A model generated the notes under the pieces. It was not told where the DNA came from, made no database searches, and saw only the letters and a program-made list of their open reading frames with translations. From Psychromonas aquimarina ATCC BAA-1526 (GTDB lineage: Bacteria; Pseudomonadota; Gammaproteobacteria; Enterobacterales; Psychromonadaceae): DNA of 64,000 nucleotides. Positions 27,259 through 34,347 of this stretch are shown here, piece after piece. Location of the stretch: positions 116,234-180,233 of the forward strand of contig NZ_KE386792.1 of the NCBI RefSeq assembly GCF_000428725.1. The letters are read 5' to 3'. Each line of letters begins with the position of its first letter. Positions within the stretch are counted from its first letter, which is position 1. The position numbers and the translations under genes are program-made.

Positions 27259-28770
27259 TTAGTTCAACAGAGTCGCTTCTTTCCCTGCTTTTTCTTTTTC
27301 TTCAAGTCTTTCTCCGTGTAAAATCAATTTCTGAATGACACGTGACAGAGCGAAGGTCAAGACAGACATAAATGCAGCAATCTGAGCCAGCATATAAAAG
27401 TAACCCGTATAGACCTCTGCAACCACTTCCGGTGTAAATACAATGTCTTTAGGCAGTGCAATTTTAGTTGCGATTACCGCGGCCAGAATACCACTTAGTG
27501 AAATCGCTACAGCACGTAAACCAATAGAGAATGCGGCTAGGTAGCGAGGAACCATCTCAAAGATAAAGCCGGCACCTAATGCGCCTACAATCAGCTCAGC
27601 TCCAGACTGGAAGAAGTGTACCAATAGAATCCAGTCTGCTGATATTTTGCCGTCAGGCCCCATGTTTTCTGAAGATAGACCCAATAACGTAAACGCGACA
27701 GCACTTAGTACAAATGCGCCTGCGATCTTAGTGGGAATCGTTGGAGAATAGCCTTTACGATCTAACCAGGCGTATAGCTGGATCATTGGCCCACCCAGAA
27801 CAAAACACCATAGTGGATTGAATGCCATATTTGATTCAGGATAAATTGGAATGAAGCCAAGCAGCTTGTCGCCCATCAGGTTAATAGCGTATATGTTCAT
27901 TGACGTGAACATTTGACCGTAGAAAAAATAGAACACGATTAAAATACAAACAGTGATTAGTACCGCAACCATTTTGAACTGGTAAGCGCGAGTTGCTTTA
28001 GTTATTTCATAAATAAAGTAGCCGATAGCACCAAAGCCTAGCGAATAAAGAATATATTTCCCCATTTCTAAGTTTGAGAAAATCCAGAATACCAAAGCTA
28101 AAGCCGCAATTGAGCCTGCAAGAAAGACTGCCCATGTTATGAACGGCAGCGGCGTTTTATCTAAATCGTTACCCACACTCGCGAGATCTTTGCGGAACTT
28201 GAAAAATATGACCAGGATGCAGGCCATGAGCAGCCCTGCGATAAAGAAAACACCCTGGTACGCAAGGTAAGCAATCAAGAAAGGAAATAGGTACTTAGCA
28301 GAAAAAGAGCCAAGATTGTTGATTGAGTAGTTTACCGTCAGACCCTGTTGGAATGCATCTCGATTGGTCTCGGAGTAGGAGTTACCCAAAAGAACTGTCG
28401 GGCAAGTAGCAGACAAGCCGCGTGCATAACCAATTAATGCAATCGCAAAAATACTTAAAGGTACATTGAGCTCACTAGCACCAATCCCTAGTAATACAAA
28501 TCCAGTTAAATACACGGCATAGCCAATATAAACAGCGCGAAAAGCACCAATATATTTGTCAGCAACAAACCCGCCAACCGCCGAGAAGACAGGACCAACC
28601 GCACCGAAGGCACCCATCATCATAATGGTGTCTGCTTCACTGTAATTTAAGTCATTTAAAAAGAACTTAGTTAAGAGCACGTACGTACCGTAGAAGGCAG
28701 CTCCCCAAAGAAATTGTCGTAAGATAAGAATCTTAGAAATCGTAGGGAACCTTGAATTATGGTCTTGCAT
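27259..28770 (-). CDS. POT-family peptide transporter (MFS)
   Basis: 503 residues with about 12-14 membrane segments. The N-terminal pattern FYGTYVLLTKFFLNDLNYSE and the region around GLSATCPTVLLGNSYSE and YSINNLGSFSAKYLFPFL fit the proton-coupled oligopeptide (POT/PTR2) branch of the major facilitator superfamily. It would import di- or tripeptides with protons. An M20 peptidase and YjiH/YjiG-type proteins follow upstream on the same strand, which supports a peptide-use role. The strict ExxERFxYY motif of classical POTs is not present, so substrate is uncertain. Confidence 0.8.
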   Translation of the reverse strand: MQDHNSRFPTISKILILRQFLWGAAFYGTYVLLTKFFLNDLNYSEADTIMMMGAFGAVGPVFSAVGGFVADKYIGAFRAVYIGYAVYLTGFVLLGIGASELNVPLSIFAIALIGYARGLSATCPTVLLGNSYSETNRDAFQQGLTVNYSINNLGSFSAKYLFPFLIAYLAYQGVFFIAGLLMACILVIFFKFRKDLASVGNDLDKTPLPFITWAVFLAGSIAALALVFWIFSNLEMGKYILYSLGFGAIGYFIYEITKATRAYQFKMVAVLITVCILIVFYFFYGQMFTSMNIYAINLMGDKLLGFIPIYPESNMAFNPLWCFVLGGPMIQLYAWLDRKGYSPTIPTKIAGAFVLSAVAFTLLGLSSENMGPDGKISADWILLVHFFQSGAELIVGALGAGFIFEMVPRYLAAFSIGLRAVAISLSGILAAVIATKIALPKDIVFTPEVVAEVYTGYFYMLAQIAAFMSVLTFALSRVIQKLILHGERLEEKEKAGKEATLLN

Positions 28771-28810
28771 GTTTTACTCCAAATATGTGGGCTTAATTGG
28801 GTAGGTTGAG

Positions 28811-28852
28811 TGCCTTATTAATTAGGCATCATCTGTTTCTCTATAGAAACAG
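28811..28852. promoter_or_regulatory. Two adjacent hairpins upstream of the POT gene
   Basis: TGCCT-N8-AGGCA (28811-28828) is followed at once by CTGTTTCT-N4-AGAAACAG (28833-28852), about 40-80 bp before the transporter start. They could be operators or a leader structure. The rest of the 28771-29375 gap (605 bp) is AT-rich with no credible gene; CAAACCTTTTT near 29092 may be a scrap of the interspersed repeat. Confidence 0.4.
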
Positions 28853-29334
28853 TTGGATAAAGTATGCGGAAGGTTACGCTTAACTGGACTTTTGAATATA
28901 TTGATATAATTATCACAACCACCTCTACAGATAAACATTGTGTGATTATTATATCACCAGACATATTTAAAACTGCCGTGTATGTATCAAAATTTGTGGA
29001 TATTGTAGAAACGTCAATAAGTTACGATCTTTGTCAGCACTCACCTTTGTAGTGCAACAACTTCAATTTTTGTGAGGAAAAGTGCGGGCAGGCAAACCTT
29101 TTTGACTGATTGAGAATCTATTCCCACTATCATAAGCAGTGTTTTTACATGCACATATAAAGGTAGATATGATTCGGTTTAGAGACTCATTAATTTTTAT
29201 TGTTGATACGCCTCGTATTACCATGATGCCAATCGGTCAATAACATTTAACGCGATCACTTTTTTGTCTGTTTGTCGTTCTCAGTAAAACCTAACTTAAG
29301 CAATAGAATTGTAGAACTGAGCGTACAGGTATGA

Positions 29335-29357
29335 AAAAGGCGCATTAAGCGCCTTTT
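29335..29357 (-). terminator. Intrinsic terminator of the M20 peptidase unit
   Basis: Stem AAAAGGCGC / GCGCCTTTT with a 5-nt loop, 19 nt after the peptidase stop on the minus strand, ending in a T run on that strand. Confidence 0.88.
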
Positions 29358-29375
29358 AATCATACGTATTTGTCA

Positions 29376-30530
29376 TTACTTAACGAAATTAAATGAGCCG
29401 GCAATCTTGGTCAATACTTTCATTAGTAGTTTAATACGAGGTTCGATAGTGTCGAGCTCTAAGTACTCATCAGCACTGTGGAAACCAGCACCTGCAGGAC
29501 CAAGACCATCAAGTGTTGGAATGCCCATTACCGCTGTTAGGTTGGCATCTGATCCACCACCCACTTCCTGCCATTTAATCTCGATATCAAGCTCTTTGCC
29601 TGATTCTTCAACCAATGCCATCAGTGCTTCTGTTTTCTCTGTCGGCACCATTGATGGTTTATGAGCTTCTCGTTCAACCGTGATAGTCACGCCCTCAACA
29701 AATGGTGTTTCTGTTAGGATCCGGATTTTTTCATCAGCTTCTGCGTATTCGTTATTATCCCAGAAACGTACATCAACAATAGCTTCAGCTGAATCAGGCA
29801 CAATGTTCGCACCTGCTCCACCTTTGACGACACCGACATTTAACGTAGTGCCTGATTCAAAATTGGTTAAATTGTTTATCGCTAAAATCCAGTTGGCCAT
29901 TTCAGTAACAGCACTACGGCCGTTCTGTGGTTCATTACCAGCATGAGCGGCTTTACCTGAGAATGTCAGGCGGTAACGAGCCATACCTTTGCGCGCTTTC
30001 ACTAAAGAGCCATCAGCACGTGCGGCTTCTGCAACAAGTACATTCTTTGCATTTACGGCAACGCTTTTTAGCCATGCTTCAGAGTGCAGCGAACCGATTT
30101 CTTCATCAGGGTTCATACAAATGCAGATAGACAGCTTATCGAGTATTTTTTTATCTATATTACGTAAAGCATGAACAACATTAAGCAGGCCTGATTTCAT
30201 GTCAGAAACGCCCGGGCCGTATACGCGTTTTTCATCAAACGTCATTGGTCGTGCCGCGGCGGTACCTTCAGGAAAAACAGTGTCCATGTGACCAATAAGC
30301 ATTACGTCAATGGCACTGCTTTCAGGTTTATTACGTACTTCTAAACCAGTACCTGCAGCACCACAATCGATACGGTTGACGTCCCAACCCATATCCAGAT
30401 ATTTTTGCTGCATCTGAGCAGCAATAACTTCGATACCGTCTTTAGTATACGTACCGCAATCAACATCAATTAATGGGCGCAGTTCTTGTAAGTAATTTTC
30501 TAGAGAGAAATCATGTAGAGCTAAAGTCAT
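29376..30530 (-). CDS. M20-family zinc carboxypeptidase (glutamate carboxypeptidase-like)
   Basis: 384 residues from ATG 30530, which has GGAG 6 nt upstream; an in-frame TTG at 30542 is less likely because it overlaps that site. Metal-binding motifs are intact: GHMDTVFPEG, the bridging aspartate in GPGVSDMKSG, and the catalytic glutamate in NPDEEIGS. Members cut C-terminal residues or dipeptides, as in CPG2. It has no clear signal peptide, so is cytoplasmic. It is downstream of yjiH-yjiG and probably co-transcribed (94 bp gap). Substrate is unknown. Confidence 0.88.
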   Translation of the reverse strand: MTLALHDFSLENYLQELRPLIDVDCGTYTKDGIEVIAAQMQQKYLDMGWDVNRIDCGAAGTGLEVRNKPESSAIDVMLIGHMDTVFPEGTAAARPMTFDEKRVYGPGVSDMKSGLLNVVHALRNIDKKILDKLSICICMNPDEEIGSLHSEAWLKSVAVNAKNVLVAEAARADGSLVKARKGMARYRLTFSGKAAHAGNEPQNGRSAVTEMANWILAINNLTNFESGTTLNVGVVKGGAGANIVPDSAEAIVDVRFWDNNEYAEADEKIRILTETPFVEGVTITVEREAHKPSMVPTEKTEALMALVEESGKELDIEIKWQEVGGGSDANLTAVMGIPTLDGLGPAGAGFHSADEYLELDTIEPRIKLLMKVLTKIAGSFNFVK

Positions 30531-30624
30531 CGGAAACTCCAAAAAGACTCAGTAGTGAGTTCTAATTGTGAAAAGAAAGGAGAGAGTTGAGTTTTCTCTC
30601 CATTGAAATTTGTATACGGAAAAT

Positions 30625-31086
30625 CTATAGCAACAGGTTCATTACAAACATTGCTGCAAAAGCGTTGAGCACAGATAGAGCAATCATCACTGGAATGTAT
30701 CGTCCTTCAGTGCCGATAGGACCCATGATGCGCCCCATGTATTGAACCTGAGAGCCCATAAGGTAGATAGCAGGGGCTAAAATTGCGATGTGCTGGCCAT
30801 TCAAGATACCTTGGTCGAAAAGTGTAATAACGACACCTACCGCACCACCCATCGACATCCAAGCACCAATCAGTACAGCTGCTGATTCACCAGGAAGACC
30901 AAATACAGCCATAATTGGTGAGAATAGGGTACCCATGAGCTCTAATGCGCCAGTAATCTGTAATGCTTTGATGATCACGAAAGCCATTAATACGTTTGGT
31001 ACGGTTGACGTTGTAGCAATTACCCAACCTTTTTTAGCACCTTCAACGAAAATGTCTGTCACCATTGGTTTTTTAGCTGTAGTCAT
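30625..31086 (-). CDS. yjiG: YjiG-like membrane protein (nucleoside-recognition/Gate domain)
   Basis: 153 residues, the length of E. coli YjiG. It has three or four hydrophobic segments and the Gate-domain pattern VPNVLMAFVIIKAL, GLPGESAAVLIGAWMSMGGAVG and LMGSQVQYMGRIMGPIG. Start and yjiH stop overlap as TAATG, showing translational coupling. In E. coli yjiG and yjiH lie beside isoaspartyl dipeptidase iadA; here an M20 peptidase takes that place, again suggesting handling of dipeptides or amino acids. The transported molecule is not established. Confidence 0.85.
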   Translation of the reverse strand: MTTAKKPMVTDIFVEGAKKGWVIATTSTVPNVLMAFVIIKALQITGALELMGTLFSPIMAVFGLPGESAAVLIGAWMSMGGAVGVVITLFDQGILNGQHIAILAPAIYLMGSQVQYMGRIMGPIGTEGRYIPVMIALSVLNAFAAMFVMNLLL

Positions 31087-31817
31087 TATGCTGTTTCCTC
31101 TTTCATTTCAGGTTTTAAATCTTCTTCATTAACTTTACCTTCAGTAATGTTCAGGTATAAGCGGAACATGTTGGCACCGACAAACTTAAAGACAAACATG
31201 ATGACAACAGCGAGACCAATTGATGATGTAACCGCTGGCGTACCATCAGCATTGGTTAATGTGAACAGTACAGCGCCAGAAGAGAAGAAATTAACAATGG
31301 CCGCACCAGCAGAGAATTGGAACATGGTGAAAACATCGGTTTGACGTTTGTTTAGGTGACCATTGTCTTTTAATTGACGGGTCATTGCGGCACCGGCATC
31401 TGTACTTTGCAGTGAGGCAATAAGTGCAAGGCCGGAGTTACCAGGAATACCCATTAACGGGCGAAGCAGCGACGTTAGAATTTTACGAGCCGCATCCAGC
31501 GCACCATAATGTTCTAGAACATTGATCATGCCTAAAGCGAACATTACTGTTGGAATTAATGTTAACGCGAATAGGAAACCGTCACGAGCACCACTACCAC
31601 CTTGACCGCGCATGGATGTTGAAGCTGTTTGGATACCGTCGGCCGTTTCATTTACGGAGTGAACAACACTGCCAAATGAACCGTTTAAAGTTGTGAAATC
31701 AAAAACGCCATACCACTCGTTTGATTGAAGTAACCCAGAAAAAAAGACAACGGCAAAGGCGAGGGCAAAGTAGCTGCCAATCGTTACTTTGCGGTCTTGT
31801 CCAACCTGATTGCTCAT
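31086..31817 (-). CDS. yjiH: YjiH-like membrane protein
   Basis: 243 residues with about five membrane segments. It has the family pattern SYFALAFAVVFFSGLLQ at the N-terminus, GALDAARKILTSLLRPLMGIPG in the middle and LQSTDAGAAMTRQLKD after it. First gene of a yjiH-yjiG-M20 unit. YjiH and YjiG together look like a split nucleoside-recognition/spore-maturation-type transporter. A CRP-like site lies 200 bp upstream. Confidence 0.85.
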   Translation of the reverse strand: MSNQVGQDRKVTIGSYFALAFAVVFFSGLLQSNEWYGVFDFTTLNGSFGSVVHSVNETADGIQTASTSMRGQGGSGARDGFLFALTLIPTVMFALGMINVLEHYGALDAARKILTSLLRPLMGIPGNSGLALIASLQSTDAGAAMTRQLKDNGHLNKRQTDVFTMFQFSAGAAIVNFFSSGAVLFTLTNADGTPAVTSSIGLAVVIMFVFKFVGANMFRLYLNITEGKVNEEDLKPEMKEETA

Positions 31818-32016
31818 GAATATAACCCCTTAGTAAATTAAAATTGTTAATGCAAAATGTGTTTGCCATTCTGTTCAAAATTTTTAATGTTTTGATATAA
31901 ATGAAAACTAAGATTTAAATAAATTCGCGATATTTTCGCTGAATCTGAAGGGGATTTATTGATTAGAATCAATATGTGATACTGAATATTAACAGTTCGG
32001 ATCTGGTTAGTTGTTT

Positions 32017-32032
32017 TGTGATTCCATTCACC
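32017..32032 (-). promoter_or_regulatory. CRP-like site upstream of yjiH
   Basis: TGTGA-TTCCAT-TCACC matches the CRP consensus at 9 of 10 positions, about 200 bp before yjiH. Catabolite control of peptide use would make sense. The rest of the 31818-32423 stretch is AT-rich with no credible gene. Confidence 0.4.
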
Positions 32033-32423
32033 AAATACAGATGTTTTTGTGGTTTTTTAATTTAATGGATATTTCTACATGATTGTTAATTTAAATCGAT
32101 TTGCCACATAAGTTCATATTTGCCAGCACAAATATAAGTCAGTGATATTGTTGTTATTGCGCGCCATTTCGATACAAAGGCAGGCCTCAGCCAAGTGCTC
32201 TTCTTTGGTGGGGTTAGTTTATGTTTTATACTGTCAAACTGTTTCTTTAGTCACTATCAGCTTGTTGCCACCGCCAGCTTATTCAGCAATAATTGACGAA
32301 TTTATGACAAAACCCAAACCATGTAAAGTGTATCGATAGTCACGCTGATACAGACGAAGCTTAAGCGCATAAATTGTGCGTAACACAAAAGCAGGGCAGC
32401 CTCACTTTTTGTTTTGAAAATAA

Positions 32424-32495
32424 AAACGGGACACCCAAATCTTTTCATCATATCCCGTGATTTTTAAAGACATAATAAATGGACATCCCAACTTT
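32424..32495 (+). repeat. Interspersed nested-palindrome repeat, copy F
   Basis: ACGGGACACCCAAATC, TTTTCATCATATCCCGTGA and TTTTTAAAGACATAATAAAT match copies A and E closely. It lies just upstream of the AraC gene's duplicated 5' region (32503-32726). Confidence 0.82.
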
Positions 32496-32703
32496 ACAAG
32501 ATTAAAAAAGCCTGTTGGTCCCTGCCTAAGAAAGGGCGCAGGTTTTAAATTTGAAGCTCTTTTAGGATTAAACCCAAAAAAGAAAAATACAGAGCTAGAG
32601 CGCAATATTTAATTAAATATCCAATAGTTACCCAGCATTATTTGCCATAGCAATAGGTTCTATGTAAATCTGCAGCAGCTTCGAATCAAACAGGTATTTA
32701 GCT

Positions 32704-34224
32704 TTGAGCGACAATAAAGAATTCAGCGCCCTACTCGCACAAAATTTAGGCATCACGCATTTTCTAATCGGCAGTCAGCGCTGGCATATTAAAGAGCTGC
32801 TCAGCGTGCAGAACATCTTATTGTGCAATGCCCCTTCATTAAAAGAAGGCATTTTATGGTGGAGTAAATCCCTCTCTTTGTTTGATCGAACGCTTTACGT
32901 TGAAAGTAAAAACAGCAGCGGTTTTTTATCGCTAACCTTCCGTACTCACGGCAATACCTCTCTGCCTAGTTTTACTTACTCGGCAGCACAAAACTTACTA
33001 GCCCTGCTTGAGCGCTTTACTGAATTTCACCATAGCTGGATCCAGACAAAATCACATAACTTTCCTCAACTAAGAAATGAGTTTAGTAACGGGCTGCAGA
33101 TCCATTTTGATTTACAGGAAGTTAATACAGCTGCGGCCCCGGAGGCAAACCTGTTCGAGCTTGCCAGGCAGTTTTTTGCACTGCTGCAGAAGCAGAGCAT
33201 TGAAAAAGAGGAGCTGACCTACCGCTTAAAAAAACAGATCCGTAATGATATTGCTTCGCCGTTACGTTTACCTGATTTAGCCAGGAGTTTAGGCTTGTCT
33301 GCAAGAACCCTGCAGCGAAGACTGCAGCGAAGACTGCAGCGAAGACTGCAGCGAAGACTGCAGCGAAGACTGCAGCGAAGACTGCAGGATAAACAGTTAA
33401 ATTTTTCTACTTTGATTGAAAATGAAAAAAAGACCGTTGCTCTGCGCCTGCTCGCTGATACCGATTTAAACAGCAGTTCCATTGCGGCCCGCCTTGGTTA
33501 TGATGATTCATCTAATTTCCATCGAGCCTTTCGTAAGTGGTATGCATTCACTCCGCAAAACTACCGCGAGCAGTGCATCAATAACCGCATCCTGCAGAAG
33601 CACAATCCTATCCGCCTGCATTACGCCACCTGGAATGACGATGCCCGTCAAAACAAGCAGGGACAAGTCTGGCTTGAAGTAGATAATATTGCATTTGAAA
33701 AAAGCGTAAGCGTCGAATGTCAGGACCGGGACGGGGTGTGGCGCCATTATCCGGCTTTTTTTGAGTATTTTTTAAGTAAAGGAACAGAGCTCTGGTCTAC
33801 TGCTAACTTACCTGTTGCCGGCCCGCTGAGATTCAAATTATGTTATGAAATCAACGGCAGTAAGTTCATAAATGATAACCACCAGCATAACTATGTAGTG
33901 AATGAAGGTATTTTAATCGGCCACCCCTTAATCGTACTTCCCACCATGATTATGGTGCATGAAGGCGGCGGATTCCGCATGGTTATCGAACTTGTCTGTA
34001 AGAGAGCAGATATAGATAAAATCGACTGCATTATTGATCATCACAACGGCGATGCTATAAAAATGCACAAAGTCAGTGAGAAAAACAATTATGTTTCCTG
34101 GTCGCTGTCGGCCTATTTAGAAAGTCTTCCCAAACGCTGTTTTTTTAAATTACACAGCTTAGATCAACAAGAGCTTTTTTGTGATAACTATCAGAATGGT
34201 TACATTTTCACTGCACCTAGATGA
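32704..34224 (+). CDS. AraC-type regulator with LQRR-expanded HTH and C-terminal CBM21-like region
   Basis: 506 residues from a TTG start (AGG site 9 nt upstream; a stop lies 12 codons upstream and no ATG intervenes). Order: N-terminal Arabinose_bd-like domain (about 10-150), AraC HTH domain (about 175-295: LRLPDLARSLGLSARTLQRR and SSSIAARLGYDDSSNFHRAFRKW), then a C-terminal region (about 305-506) absent from usual AraC proteins. Its part around GPLRFKLCYEINGSKF and INDNHQHNY resembles the end of CBM21/CBM53 starch-binding modules (CYxVNGxxYWDNNxGxNY). Six LQRR units (203-226) enlarge the first HTH. The gene lies 124 bp upstream of a GH13 amylase gene, its likely target. Domain similarity was judged by eye. 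Confidence 0.78.
   Translation: MSDNKEFSALLAQNLGITHFLIGSQRWHIKELLSVQNILLCNAPSLKEGILWWSKSLSLFDRTLYVESKNSSGFLSLTFRTHGNTSLPSFTYSAAQNLLALLERFTEFHHSWIQTKSHNFPQLRNEFSNGLQIHFDLQEVNTAAAPEANLFELARQFFALLQKQSIEKEELTYRLKKQIRNDIASPLRLPDLARSLGLSARTLQRRLQRRLQRRLQRRLQRRLQRRLQDKQLNFSTLIENEKKTVALRLLADTDLNSSSIAARLGYDDSSNFHRAFRKWYAFTPQNYREQCINNRILQKHNPIRLHYATWNDDARQNKQGQVWLEVDNIAFEKSVSVECQDRDGVWRHYPAFFEYFLSKGTELWSTANLPVAGPLRFKLCYEINGSKFINDNHQHNYVVNEGILIGHPLIVLPTMIMVHEGGGFRMVIELVCKRADIDKIDCIIDHHNGDAIKMHKVSEKNNYVSWSLSAYLESLPKRCFFKLHSLDQQELFCDNYQNGYIFTAPR
33310..33387 (+). repeat. 12-bp tandem repeat inside the AraC HTH
   Basis: CTGCAGCGAAGA occurs six times head to tail with no mismatch (33310-33381), followed by a partial unit CTGCAG. 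Each unit encodes LQRR, so copy-number change keeps the frame but adds or removes 4 residues at the first HTH motif. Confidence 0.98.
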
Positions 34225-34347
34225 TGTGCATCTCAAATAAAATCGAGACTGACACAATCTGACCATTATTATGGCGTAAAGTGACACTCAATTTTTCTCC
34301 TGCCTCCTTTATTGTCTAAATCCATACACAATCAAGGAGAGAATGAA

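Noticed and set aside
28864-29052. 62-codon plus-strand frame upstream of the POT gene
   Set aside because: Very AT-rich composition, no ribosome site, random-looking residues.
32142-32339. 65-codon plus-strand frame upstream of repeat copy F
   Set aside because: No ribosome site and no recognisable pattern; lies in AT-rich intergenic DNA.
17376-32495. The interspersed repeats as a CRISPR array
   Set aside because: Copies are kilobases apart with genes between, not regularly spaced, and no cas genes are present.
33219-33482. Minus-strand frame with repeated CSLR units
   Set aside because: Only the antisense translation of the 12-bp tandem repeat in the AraC gene.
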